Source of the DNA: Lederbergia graminis
GTDB lineage: Bacteria > Bacillota > Bacilli > Bacillales > Bacillaceae_C
Assembly (NCBI RefSeq): GCF_042655485.1
Contig: NZ_JBHSMC010000016.1
Location: 124,001-188,000 of the forward strand
Length of the DNA: 64,000 nt
Reading direction: 5' to 3'
Position numbers and translations under genes: made by a program. Of this stretch, positions 17,134-26,784 are shown piece after piece (within the stretch, counting starts at the first letter, position 1; each line of letters starts with the position of its first letter). The notes beneath the pieces were generated by a model, which had not been told where the DNA came from, made no database searches, and worked only from the letters and a program-made list of their open reading frames with translations.

Positions 17134-17616
17134 TTATCGCTTTTTCATATAAAACTGCTGATGAAGCTCGCAAACTTGCTCTGCCAGTTCAGGAACAGGG
17201 CCGTCTACTACCGTATCACGAATAACATCTTGAATTGGTAGATTCCGAACACGCCCTGGACTAACGCCGAGTGCACTTAACCATTGTACCAACTGTTCAG
17301 AAGAACTTGCATAAACGATTCGACCTAAACCAACCCATCCGTGGGCCGCAGCACACATAGGGCAATGTTCGCCGGATGTATATACGGTAGCCTTACTTCT
17401 TTCTTCTATTGTCATGTTTTCAGCTGCCCATCTTGCCAACGCAAACTCTGGATGCTGGGTATGGTCACCACCTGCAACGTGATTATGATCTTCGAAAAGC
17501 ACTTCTCCGTTGGCCGAGATAAGTATGGACCCAAAAGGTTCGTCGCCTTTCTCAAGCGCGGTTTGTGCGAGTTCGATACAACGTTCCAAGTGCTTCAAAT
17601 CTACATCACTTATCAT
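17134..17616 (-). CDS. Zinc-dependent nucleoside/base deaminase (CDA superfamily)
   Basis: The 160-residue protein has the cytidine/deoxycytidylate deaminase zinc site: HPEFALARWAAENM supplies His and the proton-shuttle Glu, and SGEHCPMCAAAHGW supplies two Cys. GDEPFGSILISANGEVL resembles guanine deaminase and TadA-like enzymes. The exact base (guanine, cytosine or a nucleoside) cannot be assigned. GAGGAGGG precedes the ATG. Confidence 0.83.
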   Translation of the reverse strand: MISDVDLKHLERCIELAQTALEKGDEPFGSILISANGEVLFEDHNHVAGGDHTQHPEFALARWAAENMTIEERSKATVYTSGEHCPMCAAAHGWVGLGRIVYASSSEQLVQWLSALGVSPGRVRNLPIQDVIRDTVVDGPVPELAEQVCELHQQFYMKKR

Positions 17617-17809
17617 AAAAGAACCCTCCTCTTCTTATTTTATACCTTACATCTATTAATCCCTAAAAGATGAAAAGCGTCAATAAAAAGGACTGACGCA
17701 GTATAACTTAGCGCTAGTTCAAAGGTAAAGTAAAAAATATAGAGGGTGTTTTTGCGAATTTGGTGGGAATATTATAAAAAAACACTGACTAATAGAGGGG
17801 CGTAGTTTA

Positions 17810-19399
17810 ATGAAAGCAACTAATTTACTTGTTCAATGCTTAGAGAATGAAGGCGTTGAATATATTTTTGGGATTATGGGAAAGGAAACGCTTGATCTTA
17901 TTAATTCTTTGTCCAATTCAAAAATTCAGTTCGTAAATGTACGCCATGAACAAGGAGCAGCCTTTATGGCAGATGTTTATGGTAGATTATCCAATAAGGT
18001 GGGGATTTGTTTAGCAACATTAGGACCTGGAGCAACTAATTTATTGACTGGTATAGCTAGCGCAAACCTAGACCACTCACCGGTTATCGCTATTACAGGA
18101 CAAACAAGCTTTGAAAATCAACATTCTGAAGCTCATCAATACTTAGATGTAGTTAAAATATTTGAGCCAGCTACAAAGTGGAGCGTTCAAATTAAAGAAG
18201 CACAAACAATACCCAAACTCATCCGTAAGGCATTTAGAGTTGCACAAATGGAAAAGCCTGGTGCTATTTTAATGGAGTTACCTGAGAACATAGCATCACA
18301 GGTTGTCCCCACGCAACCATTACCCATAATACCTATCCCAAAAGTTGCTCCTACTTTACAAGCTATAGAGGATGCTAAAACAATAATAGACAAGTGCAAA
18401 AAGCCACTAGTCATTTTCGGAAATGGAGTAATCAGGCAACAAGCTATACGTGAACTTTTAACTTTTATAGTAAAACTACAAGCACCTGTTATCCATAGTT
18501 TTATGGCAAAAGGTGTTATACCTAAAGACCATCCCCTCAATTACTTTACTTTTGGTTTTAAAAAGAAGGATGAAGTATTACCTTTGATAGAGCAATCTGA
18601 TTTTTTAATTGTGATTGGTTTTGATGGGATAGAAAGTCCACCTAAGGAATGGAATAGATGGAAGCACCCTATTTTACATATAGATTCTCTTCCAGCAGAT
18701 ATGGAGGAATATTACCCTGTTCAGGCAGAATTGGTTGGTGATTTAGATGAGGTAATAAATGCACTTAATAAATCGGAATTTGTAGCCAAACCATGGGCTC
18801 CGACTGGAGGACTAAAGGAGAAAATTAAATCAGCATATCAAATAGATATAGATGTGAAGCAACACTTACCAATTACTATAGAGAGTATCTTACATGTGAT
18901 TGAAAAAAACGCGACCGACAAGACGATTGTAATTTCAGATGTAGGCGCTCATAAGCTATCTATTGCTCGTACCTATCAACCAAAACAAGCAGGTCGTCTT
19001 ATCATCTCCAATGGTTTTGCCTCCATGGGTATTGCTATTCCTGGTTCTATTGGCGCTAAATTGGCTTGTCCAGGAGATCCGGTTATTTGTATTACTGGGG
19101 ATGGTGGAGCGCTAATGAATATATCTGAGATAGAAACTGCCAAGCGACTTAATCTATCACTGGTCATTATTGTTTTAAATGATGCAACATTAAAATTAGA
19201 AGAACAAATGATGCAAGAGAAATTCAATAATAGCTTTGGTACGGCCTTTGGAAATCCTGATTTTGTACAGCTTGCTGAAAGCTTTGGAATAAAGGGAGTA
19301 AGGCCTAAACAAATAAATGATTTAGAAGTTGCATTAAAAAATGGTGTAAACGAGTCCAATGAAATTACACTAATTGATGTGCAATTAGGGAACGAATAG
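17810..19399 (+). CDS. ThDP-dependent acetolactate synthase-like enzyme
   Basis: A 529-residue thiamine-diphosphate enzyme of the acetolactate synthase/benzoylformate decarboxylase superfamily. The cofactor-activating Glu is in NVRHEQGAAFMADVYGR, and the ThDP/Mg motif is GDGGALMNISEIETAKRLNL followed by ND. It is a stand-alone large subunit with no regulatory subunit or decarboxylase next to it, so a catabolic role or another keto-acid reaction is as likely as valine synthesis. GAGGGG precedes the ATG. Confidence 0.82.
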   Translation: MKATNLLVQCLENEGVEYIFGIMGKETLDLINSLSNSKIQFVNVRHEQGAAFMADVYGRLSNKVGICLATLGPGATNLLTGIASANLDHSPVIAITGQTSFENQHSEAHQYLDVVKIFEPATKWSVQIKEAQTIPKLIRKAFRVAQMEKPGAILMELPENIASQVVPTQPLPIIPIPKVAPTLQAIEDAKTIIDKCKKPLVIFGNGVIRQQAIRELLTFIVKLQAPVIHSFMAKGVIPKDHPLNYFTFGFKKKDEVLPLIEQSDFLIVIGFDGIESPPKEWNRWKHPILHIDSLPADMEEYYPVQAELVGDLDEVINALNKSEFVAKPWAPTGGLKEKIKSAYQIDIDVKQHLPITIESILHVIEKNATDKTIVISDVGAHKLSIARTYQPKQAGRLIISNGFASMGIAIPGSIGAKLACPGDPVICITGDGGALMNISEIETAKRLNLSLVIIVLNDATLKLEEQMMQEKFNNSFGTAFGNPDFVQLAESFGIKGVRPKQINDLEVALKNGVNESNEITLIDVQLGNE

Positions 19400-19417
19400 G
19401 TATATGCAGGAAGATAA

Positions 19418-19469
19418 GAGAGGCTGGTACAAGAACATATAAGCATTGATACTTTGTCTCAGCCCTCTT
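19418..19469. terminator. Convergent terminator of the GAGGCTG...CAGCCTC type
   Basis: GAGAGGCTG with ACAAG pairs imperfectly with CTTTGT and CAGCCCTCT. The arms resemble the outer repeat at 32455-32899, so this is a small relative of a dispersed repeat used as a terminator between convergent genes. Confidence 0.65.
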
Positions 19470-19494
19470 CTATCAACCTTCAAAGTAAATCTTA

Positions 19495-20574
19495 TTATTT
19501 AACCGTTTTATCAATTAGCTCTATATACTGTGTATCCCCGTATCCCAGTGTTGGGAAAACGTTAAATAATTGTTTTAGCAATTCAGATTTTGGTAAATGT
19601 TTATTTTTTGAAATATATTTTACAACGATATTATCTTCTCTCTTCATTTCTAAAAATAGTTCTATTGCCTGGTACATCACTGGAAGTAGTTCGTTTGTTG
19701 GCTTTCGTTGATGGACTAGCACTTCTTCGTAAACAGAATAATAGTTACCTAACGTAAGCTCCGTTTGACTTACTTTAAATTCATCTTCTCGAAAGCTATT
19801 ATAAAACACTTTTCCTTTATACTGCGACTGTTCAAGATAGGCAAGAACAGTAAGAAGATTCATTTGACAAAACATGTCTTCTCCAAACCATAAAACAATA
19901 TAGTTATAGTTCTTCTTCAAAAGATGATGTAATGGTTCTATTACCTTATTTCTGTAATTCTCTATAGTCTCTCTATGCCCTGCCGCTCTCGTTTCTATAA
20001 ACTGCTGATTGAAAATAGGTGCAGTCGTCGGATTTACACACATTGCTTCATTAAAAGGCGCGTAATCAGATTCTCCCATAAGCTTTTTATTTTTAAATTC
20101 CTCATACATTATCTGACCGTTTAATATATTTAGAACATCTTTTTCAAACAATTCTTGCTTCCTATTTCTTAATTTTTCAACCTCAGTTTCTCTGGAAATA
20201 TTCATTCTCCATCCATCCTCTCCCTGACGAATATTAAGTTTTGCAAACGATTGAATAGGCATTTGATTGAGTTGAAACTCTCTAGGACTAACACCAAAAA
20301 CAGTTTTAAAAGCTCTACTATAAGCTTCTTGTGATGAATAACCATAATCAAAGGCAATATCGATTATTTTTCGATTGTTCGCCAAATCTTCGGTAGATAA
20401 ATACAACCTTCTAAGTAATATGTAACGTCTAATGCTTATTCCTGTAGCCTGATGAAATTTAAAAGAACAATAATAAGGTGAATATCCCATATAACTAGCT
20501 AAGTCCTCAAGCGAAAATTCCTCTTTTAAATTGGCTTCAATCCAATCAATTACCTGCTGTATATACTCATTCAT
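19495..20574 (-). CDS. AraC-family regulator with a large C-terminal domain
   Basis: The 359-residue protein has the AraC DNA-binding domain at its N-terminus (two helix-turn-helices, about residues 1-105; FSLEDLASYMGYSPYYCSFKFH and IDIAFDYGYSSQEAYSRAFK). The C-terminal 200 residues carry no enzyme motif I recognise; NYIVLWFGEDMFCQMNLLTVLAYLEQ resembles the DUF1835-type domains attached to some AraC regulators. The ATG at 20574 is chosen because AGGAG lies eight bases upstream. The regulated genes are not evident; the divergent side is a WYL regulator gene reading the same way. Confidence 0.82.
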   Translation of the reverse strand: MNEYIQQVIDWIEANLKEEFSLEDLASYMGYSPYYCSFKFHQATGISIRRYILLRRLYLSTEDLANNRKIIDIAFDYGYSSQEAYSRAFKTVFGVSPREFQLNQMPIQSFAKLNIRQGEDGWRMNISRETEVEKLRNRKQELFEKDVLNILNGQIMYEEFKNKKLMGESDYAPFNEAMCVNPTTAPIFNQQFIETRAAGHRETIENYRNKVIEPLHHLLKKNYNYIVLWFGEDMFCQMNLLTVLAYLEQSQYKGKVFYNSFREDEFKVSQTELTLGNYYSVYEEVLVHQRKPTNELLPVMYQAIELFLEMKREDNIVVKYISKNKHLPKSELLKQLFNVFPTLGYGDTQYIELIDKTVK

Positions 20575-20706
20575 TTGCCTCACTCCTAAATAAAATTATA
20601 GATTATATAATTTTATTTTTTTGATAGTTGTTGCGCTTGGACAAAACTTTCTTATAATAGCGAGTATTAATAGCACGGTTATGCTACAGGTTTTAAGCTT
20701 TACTAT

Positions 20707-21669
20707 CTATGGGCAAAATAAGGATATTCTATCTTGTATACCATTTATAATTGCTTCTGGGATTTCTCTTATCTTAATATCATTACCGAGAAAAAGAAGC
20801 CAATTGGTTGTTTCGCTTACTTCTTCTGGATCTTGAACATTTATAAAAGACTTTAGAATGGCAGTCGTTTGGTATGGGTTCGTATAGGAAATTGAAAGTT
20901 TCAAAGGATGGTATTTTTTAAACTGGGCGATCCCCTTTGGACCAAGCTCAAGGATCAGGTTTATTACCTCTTCCTCTTTGCTTATTTTGTCCATTATTTT
21001 ACTTTTGCTTATTTCTCTTTTTGGTGAATAAGGCTTGACATCCGTGAGTTTAGAGACCGGAAATATCCCTCTCTTTTCCTCTTTTAAGTCAAAACCTTCA
21101 ATCAGCCATGCTCCTTTTTCATGATAAAGATGCAAGAGATAAATTGGATAAGACTTCGTTTCCTTCTCGCCTTTAATTGTAATCAATAAATAGCGCTCCA
21201 TAAGAATGATTTGGATTAGCTTCTCTAACACAGGGTCGGGGAGGTCTGACAAGTCAAGTAAATCAGGATTATATGGGTTTGTTCCTTCAAAAAGTAAAAG
21301 TTGATTTAGTAGTACAAGATCATCTTGCTGGTTTTCAGAAATGAGGCCTAATAATTTCTCAGCTAAAGACTGTCGACTTCTTAAATAAGGAAGTTGTTGA
21401 TTTCTTGTAGCCATAAATGCGATAAAAAGAGCTTTAATTTCATTATCAGTAAATCGTACAGCGGGCAGGACAGAGTTATTCATGACAAAATAACCTCCAT
21501 CCCTTCCGACTTCGGCTACTAGAGGCATCCCCATCGCTTCAATTTCTCTAATATCTCTAATAGCTGTCGAACGTGAGATGTTAAATTCCCGCATAATTTC
21601 TGAGATTGTAAACTGAGCACGGTTATTAATAAACCGCATGATTGTATTAATTCGTTCAACTTTTTTCAT
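20707..21669 (-). CDS. WYL-domain transcriptional regulator (YafY-like)
   Basis: The 320-residue protein starts with a DeoR/HTH_11-type winged helix (MKKVERINTIMRFINNRAQF..., about residues 1-60) followed by a WYL-type ligand domain (LHLYHEKGAWLIEGFDLKEEKRGIFPVSKL). Such regulators sense small ligands or nucleic acids. It is divergent from, and 100 bp from, a GyrI-like gene, a pairing common in bacilli in which the regulator controls the neighbour. The ATG at 21669 follows AGGTGGG. Confidence 0.85.
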   Translation of the reverse strand: MKKVERINTIMRFINNRAQFTISEIMREFNISRSTAIRDIREIEAMGMPLVAEVGRDGGYFVMNNSVLPAVRFTDNEIKALFIAFMATRNQQLPYLRSRQSLAEKLLGLISENQQDDLVLLNQLLLFEGTNPYNPDLLDLSDLPDPVLEKLIQIILMERYLLITIKGEKETKSYPIYLLHLYHEKGAWLIEGFDLKEEKRGIFPVSKLTDVKPYSPKREISKSKIMDKISKEEEVINLILELGPKGIAQFKKYHPLKLSISYTNPYQTTAILKSFINVQDPEEVSETTNWLLFLGNDIKIREIPEAIINGIQDRISLFCP

Positions 21670-21769
21670 GGAGCCCACCTAAACAGTATCATTTTTTGAC
21701 ACTATTTAAGTTTATCATAAACGTAGCAAGGAACAAATAAACCAATTAATCGAAAGGATGAATTTGAAA

Positions 21770-22249
21770 ATGGCAGATTATCTTTTAGAAGAAAAAGACG
21801 GGTTTAATGTTTTAGGGATTGGTACGGAGCTTAAGAGCGATTACATGGACTTTGCAGGTATAAACAAGGAAAAAGCTGACTTTTGGCAAGCAGTCCATGA
21901 GGATGGAACAATTGATAAGTTAAGAGAAATTGCAGCAAATGACTACCTTTTCGTTGTAAATGAAGCAGTGAATAACAAGATGATGCATTATGTTGGTGTC
22001 ATGACAAAAGAGTCTCTACCTGAAGCATCTAGAATGATCCAATTTCCGAAAGGCGAGTACATCGTTGTAAAAGGAAAAGCAGAATCAGAAGAAGAGTTGA
22101 GTAACAAGCTTACTGGTATTGCCTTTGGTCAAGTCTTACAAGAAGCAAATAATGTCGCTTATGTTGGCGGACCTAATACAGCTGTATTAATGGGGAACGA
22201 AGATGATTTAAAATATGGAGAAATGTGGATTCCTGTTATAAGAAAATAA
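21770..22249 (+). CDS. GyrI-like small-molecule-binding protein
   Basis: A 159-residue stand-alone GyrI-like (AraC effector-binding) domain: two tandem SH2-like half-folds ending in KYGEMWIPVIRK, the usual family C-terminus with its conserved Glu. Such proteins bind hydrophobic or cationic small molecules and some hydrolyse cyclopropanoids. The ATG at 21770 is preferred because AAAGG is suitably spaced, whereas the ATG at 21758 overlaps it. First gene of a two-gene transcript, divergent from the WYL regulator. Confidence 0.82.
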   Translation: MADYLLEEKDGFNVLGIGTELKSDYMDFAGINKEKADFWQAVHEDGTIDKLREIAANDYLFVVNEAVNNKMMHYVGVMTKESLPEASRMIQFPKGEYIVVKGKAESEEELSNKLTGIAFGQVLQEANNVAYVGGPNTAVLMGNEDDLKYGEMWIPVIRK

Positions 22250-22260
22250 GGAGGGATTGT

Positions 22261-22722
22261 ATGTTTACCGTCGATTTTAAAGATGTTTCTACTAGCGGTT
22301 TGCACACATCACCTGTAGCTGAAGCGCTCGCGGGTTTACGTGCAAATGAAGCCCGTTACTTTATGAATAAATATAAACATGAATTTACAGTAGTACCGGC
22401 TAGTGAAAGCCAAGAGACACTTGATTATGTGAACAAAATTTTAAAGGAAGAACGAGATATTACATTTGCAGCAAGGCCTTTAGAAACATCACATTTTCAA
22501 GTGGAAAATATTAAATTTGCTTATGTCTTTTATGAGGATGGTCTTTCCGTCAACGTCATGTATACCGTTGATAACCCTAAAAAGCGCGCAGTTGGTTTCA
22601 AACTATCAGACGGGATGGAGATACCGAAAGAATTAGAGGAGAAATTCAAATTTGCAAAGCAGAAATCGAAATTGGCTGGAACCATTCGGGGCTCGTTTTT
22701 TATAATAAAAGGAGAATATTAA
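22261..22722 (+). CDS. Conserved small protein of unknown function
   Basis: I do not recognise a domain in this 153-residue soluble protein, which begins MFTVDFKDVSTSGLH. It has a mixed alpha/beta composition, no signal peptide, no membrane segment and a basic, Lys-rich C-terminal third. AAGGAGGGA lies just upstream of the ATG at 22261, only 11 bp after the GyrI-like gene, so they are probably cotranscribed. A terminator follows 8 bp later. Confidence 0.75.
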   Translation: MFTVDFKDVSTSGLHTSPVAEALAGLRANEARYFMNKYKHEFTVVPASESQETLDYVNKILKEERDITFAARPLETSHFQVENIKFAYVFYEDGLSVNVMYTVDNPKKRAVGFKLSDGMEIPKELEEKFKFAKQKSKLAGTIRGSFFIIKGEY

Positions 22723-22729
22723 TAATGAC

Positions 22730-22772
22730 AAAAGCCAAACTATCTTGATATTCAAGCATTAGTTTGGCTTTT
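22730..22772 (+). terminator. Terminator of the GyrI-like operon
   Basis: AAAAGCCAAACTA (22730-22742) and TAGTTTGGCTTTT (22760-22772) form a perfect 13-bp stem. A close relative with the same arms lies at 50885-50931. Confidence 0.85.
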
Positions 22773-22790
22773 AACATTGTGTGCTATTAC

Positions 22791-22822
22791 TAAAAAAACT
22801 AGCGGCACCTATTTACCGCTAG
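22791..22822 (-). terminator. Terminator of the cDPG synthase-like gene
   Basis: CTAGCGG (22799-22805) and CCGCTAG (22816-22822); on the minus strand seven T follow. Confidence 0.8.
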
Positions 22823-22835
22823 CCTTTTCGAAATT

Positions 22836-24179
22836 TTATTTCACTAGTTTATGTTCTTCTATAAAGTCTTTTAATATATCGACTAGGTTTGGTTTCGTAA
22901 TTTCATCTAGATCATAGTGTACACGTGTGCTCGGTTTATTAATTGAAATAACACGAGTTAAATCCATCGGTGTACCAATGATTACTGCATCACAATCCGC
23001 ATTATTAATTGTTTCTTCAAGGTCCTTCAATTGCTGCTCACCATACCCCATCGCTGGAAGGACATTTCCGATATGTTGATATTTATTAAATGTGTCATTA
23101 ATTGTGCCAACCGCAAATGGACGTGGATCGATGATTTCCTTTACACCGAGGCGTTCAGCTGCAACTATACCTGCACCAAGCTTCATTTCCCCATGTGTTA
23201 ATGTCGGACCATCTTCTACGACTAATACACGTTTCCCAGCAATTCTTTCCGGATGTTCAACGGTAATTTTTGATTCCGCCTTAATAATCATACTTTCTGG
23301 AATAGCTGATTTTATATTATTCTCTACAATTTCAACAGCTTCTTCTGATGCACTATCCACTTTATTAATAATGGCTACATCAGTTGTTCTTAAACATACT
23401 TCGCCTGGGTAGTATTTCAGCTCATGACCTGGACGATGTGGGTCCAACACAGTGATAGCTAAATCAGGCTTGTAGAAGGAGAAGTCATTATTGCCTCCGT
23501 CCCATAAAATAACGTCACAGCCATCAGGGTCCTTTTCCGCCTCAGCCAAAATATCAGCATAATCTACACCTGCATAGATAATATTTCCACGTGCCACATG
23601 TGGCTCATATTCTTCCATTTCTTCAATCGTACAGTTATGTTGCTTTAAATCCTCCACCGTAGCAAAGCGCTGAACACGCTGCGCATTTAAATCACCATAT
23701 GGCATTGGATGTCTTATTGCAACTACTTTTAAATCATGTTCAAGAAGTGTTTCAATAACTTTTCTTGACGTTTGGCTTTTACCAGTTCCAGTTCGTACTG
23801 CACATACAGAAATGACAGGCTTATTACTTTTTAGCATCGTACTATTTGGCCCTAGTAATTTGAAGTTAGCTCCCGCTGCATTTACGATGGCACTAACCCC
23901 CATTACAGCTTCATAACTAACATCACTATACGCAAATACACATTCGTCCACTTGTAATTCCTTGATTAATTCTGGTAACTGATCTTGTGAATAAATAGGA
24001 ATACCATTTGGGTATAGTGCACCTGCCAATTCACTTGGATATTTACGTCCATCAATATCTGGTATTTGTGCTGCTGTAAAAGCAACGACATTATATTCTT
24101 CTTTATTACGGTAATATGTATTAAAGTTGTGGAAGTCTCTTCCTGCCGCACCTATAATAATAATATTTTTTCTCTTCAT
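22836..24179 (-). CDS. Cyclic 2,3-diphosphoglycerate synthase-like P-loop protein
   Basis: The 447-residue product begins with a Rossmann-like strand (KNIIIIGAAGRDFHNFN) and has a nucleotide-binding loop VRTGTGKSQTSR near residue 130 and the NKVD specificity motif of GTPases. This matches the family annotated as cyclic 2,3-diphosphoglycerate synthase, first defined in thermophilic methanogens as an ATP-dependent enzyme forming an intramolecular phosphoanhydride. In bacteria its product has not been generally proven, so the enzyme name is by homology only. It is monocistronic and has its own terminator. Confidence 0.82.
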   Translation of the reverse strand: MKRKNIIIIGAAGRDFHNFNTYYRNKEEYNVVAFTAAQIPDIDGRKYPSELAGALYPNGIPIYSQDQLPELIKELQVDECVFAYSDVSYEAVMGVSAIVNAAGANFKLLGPNSTMLKSNKPVISVCAVRTGTGKSQTSRKVIETLLEHDLKVVAIRHPMPYGDLNAQRVQRFATVEDLKQHNCTIEEMEEYEPHVARGNIIYAGVDYADILAEAEKDPDGCDVILWDGGNNDFSFYKPDLAITVLDPHRPGHELKYYPGEVCLRTTDVAIINKVDSASEEAVEIVENNIKSAIPESMIIKAESKITVEHPERIAGKRVLVVEDGPTLTHGEMKLGAGIVAAERLGVKEIIDPRPFAVGTINDTFNKYQHIGNVLPAMGYGEQQLKDLEETINNADCDAVIIGTPMDLTRVISINKPSTRVHYDLDEITKPNLVDILKDFIEEHKLVK

Positions 24180-24476
24180 AGCTCTCTCCTGTATATAGCA
24201 ATCTATTATTATAATTATAACTAGTTTTGTATATTAATACAACAACATTTGTATAATTGCTTTTATTCCTCCTATTTTCTCAAGCACATTTATTCATTTT
24301 TTATTATTTTTAATTTCAATAAAAAGAAATGCCTAGCAAAGCAAGGTAAAACTTGGATTTAGAAAACATCCTCGATAATAGATATTTTCTTGTATAATGT
24401 ATGTTTGGTTCTTTTTTGTGAATTATGGACAAAATAACCTTTGCAATCATCGTAGAAATTCATCAGGAGGTTACAT

Positions 24477-25658
24477 ATGAGATATGTTATTTCAATTTTA
24501 GGTATTCTTGTCGTAATATTTTTAGCTTGGTTGGTAAGCTCCAATCGAAAAGAGATAAAGTTCAAACCCATTATCACCATGCTTATCATTCAAGTTTTAT
24601 TGTCCTTGTTTTTGCTAAATACAGAATATGGTCTCATCATCATTAAGGGAGTAGCTAAAGTTTTTAGTGTTCTACTCGAATATGCAAATGAAGGGGTTTC
24701 CTTTGTATTTGGTGGTATGGCGAACGCGGGTGAGGCTCCATTCTTTTTAACTGTATTGCTGCCAATTATTTTTATTTCTGTGTTAATTGGTATCCTGCAA
24801 CACCTAAAAATACTTCCGTTCTTCATGAAGGGAGTTGGATGGGTATTAAGTAAAGTAAATGGCATGGGAAAATTGGAATCATATAATGCCGTTGCATCGT
24901 TGATGGTAGGACAATCAGAGGTGTTTATCACCTTAAAAAAACAACTCCACCTAATTTCAAAACAGCGTATGTATACTTTATGTGCTTCAGCAATGTCGAC
25001 TGTATCACTGTCCATTGTAGGGGCTTATATGACGATGATTGAACCGAAATATGTTGTTACAGCTCTAGTGTTAAATTTATTTGGTGGTTTTATCATCGCA
25101 TCTATTATTAATCCGTATGAGGTTGAGCCAAATGAAGATATATTAAAAATCCAAGAGACAGAAAAACAATCCTTTTTTGAAATGATTGGGGAATATATAC
25201 TTGACGGGTTTAAGGTTGCGGTTATTGTAGGAGCCATGCTAATCGGATTTATTGCTTTAATGACAGCAATAAATGAAGTATTTGATCTATTGTTTAATAT
25301 TTCCTTCCAAAATATTTTAGGCTATCTCTTTGCACCAATCGCCTTTATTATGGGAATTCCTTTATCAGAGTCCGTTAGTGCCGGGGGAATTATGGCGGTT
25401 AAACTGGTAACTAATGAATTTGTTGCAATGTTGGATTTATCAGGAGGAGATCATCAATTTAGTGAACGCACTATGGGAATTCTTTCTGTGTTTCTTGTTT
25501 CTTTCGCTAACTTCTCTTCTATTGGTATTATTACCGGTGCAGTCAAAGGGCTAAATGAAAAACAAGGAAATATCGTCGCAAGTTTTGGTTTGAAACTTTT
25601 ATATGGAGCCACACTTGTGAGCATATTATCAGGCATTATCGTTAGTCTCATCTTATAA
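24477..25658 (+). CDS. nupC: NupC-family concentrative nucleoside transporter
   Basis: A 393-residue membrane protein with about ten hydrophobic segments and the CNT signatures GQSEVFITLKKQ and FANFSSIGIITGAVKGLNE. Members import nucleosides with H+ or Na+. CAGGAGG precedes the ATG. A TATAAT hexamer near 24396 may be its -10 box. It is separate from, but functionally compatible with, the purine nucleoside operon near 38-42 kb. Confidence 0.92.
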   Translation: MRYVISILGILVVIFLAWLVSSNRKEIKFKPIITMLIIQVLLSLFLLNTEYGLIIIKGVAKVFSVLLEYANEGVSFVFGGMANAGEAPFFLTVLLPIIFISVLIGILQHLKILPFFMKGVGWVLSKVNGMGKLESYNAVASLMVGQSEVFITLKKQLHLISKQRMYTLCASAMSTVSLSIVGAYMTMIEPKYVVTALVLNLFGGFIIASIINPYEVEPNEDILKIQETEKQSFFEMIGEYILDGFKVAVIVGAMLIGFIALMTAINEVFDLLFNISFQNILGYLFAPIAFIMGIPLSESVSAGGIMAVKLVTNEFVAMLDLSGGDHQFSERTMGILSVFLVSFANFSSIGIITGAVKGLNEKQGNIVASFGLKLLYGATLVSILSGIIVSLIL

Positions 25659-25693
25659 AATGGAATGAACAGCGATTGTATATTGCACTACAT

Positions 25694-25728
25694 AAAAAAG
25701 GTAGTGGGAGCCCCCATTACCTTTTTTA
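25694..25728. terminator. Bidirectional terminator between nupC and the MBL gene
   Basis: GGTAGTGGG and CCCATTACC form the stem, flanked by A6 on the left and T6 on the right. Confidence 0.85.
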
Positions 25729-25740
25729 TATCATTTGATT

Positions 25741-26592
25741 TTATAAAACTCCATTTACAAAGTAAGTGATTGTTACTATTTCATCATCTGTGAGCTCCCT
25801 ATTTACGTGTGCTTCGTAGCTCTCCATTATTTTTTGTTTATCATTACCATGACTAGCTGTATACTTCGCAATGGTTCTAAGCTTAGCAACTTCTAGTTTA
25901 AATTCCTCTTTTGAAAGTGGCCTTTGATGCGAAGGTATGTATGTATCTGCATCATATAATTCTAATTCGTCTAAAAGTCTTACTGTTTCCTTAATTGTAT
26001 AGTGTTCTTTTCTGGAATACATATTTGGGTAAATGCAGTCAGCAAGAAAGAGTATCTTATCTTCTTTGATATAGATGATGACAGAATCTGCTGCATGATC
26101 TCCTCCAACATGTTGCACGATACAGGTTACTCCACCAAGATCAATTTCCACTCGCTTTTCAAAAGTTACATCCGGTAAGACAATGGTAATATTTCGATGA
26201 TTTTCATATTCATTTTTTATTGCTTTAGCACAAAATTCAATTTCAATTCCTTCTTTTACTCTTTCATCTATTGCTTCGTTTGACCATGAATACGGGATAA
26301 GTTTCTCCATTTCCTTTTTTGTTTTAGTTGAAGAAATTGCAACTGTATTTGGTAATGCGGAAAGGCCAAAAATATGGTCCCAATGCCAATGAGTCAAAAC
26401 AACTATATCAGGATATTGGGACTCACCTGTTAAAGTCTCTCTCATGAAATAATTTGCATGGTCTTCTGAGTTACCAGCATCAATCATTAAAGTTTTATTA
26501 TTTCCTACTACCATTCCTAGAATGGGCCTGTCTGTTACAGCTATTGGCGTGATATACCAAAAATGCTTACCTATTTTATTAATTGAATGCAT
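25741..26592 (-). CDS. Metallo-beta-lactamase-fold hydrolase
   Basis: The 283-residue enzyme has the di-metal signature THWHWDHIFG, a second His in HVGGDHAADS, an Asp in LFLADCIYP and a final His in IPSHQRPL. The VGNNKTLMIDAGNS start is typical of glyoxalase II-like or lactonase-like members. Substrate unknown. AAAGGAG precedes the ATG. No partner gene is in the same transcript. Confidence 0.87.
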   Translation of the reverse strand: MHSINKIGKHFWYITPIAVTDRPILGMVVGNNKTLMIDAGNSEDHANYFMRETLTGESQYPDIVVLTHWHWDHIFGLSALPNTVAISSTKTKKEMEKLIPYSWSNEAIDERVKEGIEIEFCAKAIKNEYENHRNITIVLPDVTFEKRVEIDLGGVTCIVQHVGGDHAADSVIIYIKEDKILFLADCIYPNMYSRKEHYTIKETVRLLDELELYDADTYIPSHQRPLSKEEFKLEVAKLRTIAKYTASHGNDKQKIMESYEAHVNRELTDDEIVTITYFVNGVL

Positions 26593-26702
26593 AAAAAGCT
26601 AGCTCCTTTCTACGATGATTATATTTTAAGTCGAATAGTGGTTATTTAGTCATAAATAAATCCTTTAACAATGACTCCCATTTCCCCGAGGTCCTAATAA
26701 AC

Positions 26703-26744
26703 AAAAAAACAGCAATGATACTTTCTTATCAATGCTGTTTTTTT
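26703..26744. terminator. Terminator of the VOC-SDR operon
   Basis: CAGCA/TGCTG and TGATA/TATCA arms with one mismatch, flanked by A7 and T7. Confidence 0.85.
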
Positions 26745-26784
26745 ACTATTTCATTTTATTGTGAATGATACAGGCATTTCTGTA

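Noticed and set aside
24180..24476. Purine riboswitch before nupC
   Set aside because: No three-helix purine aptamer with its conserved loop sequences was seen; only AT-rich sequence with a possible -10 box.
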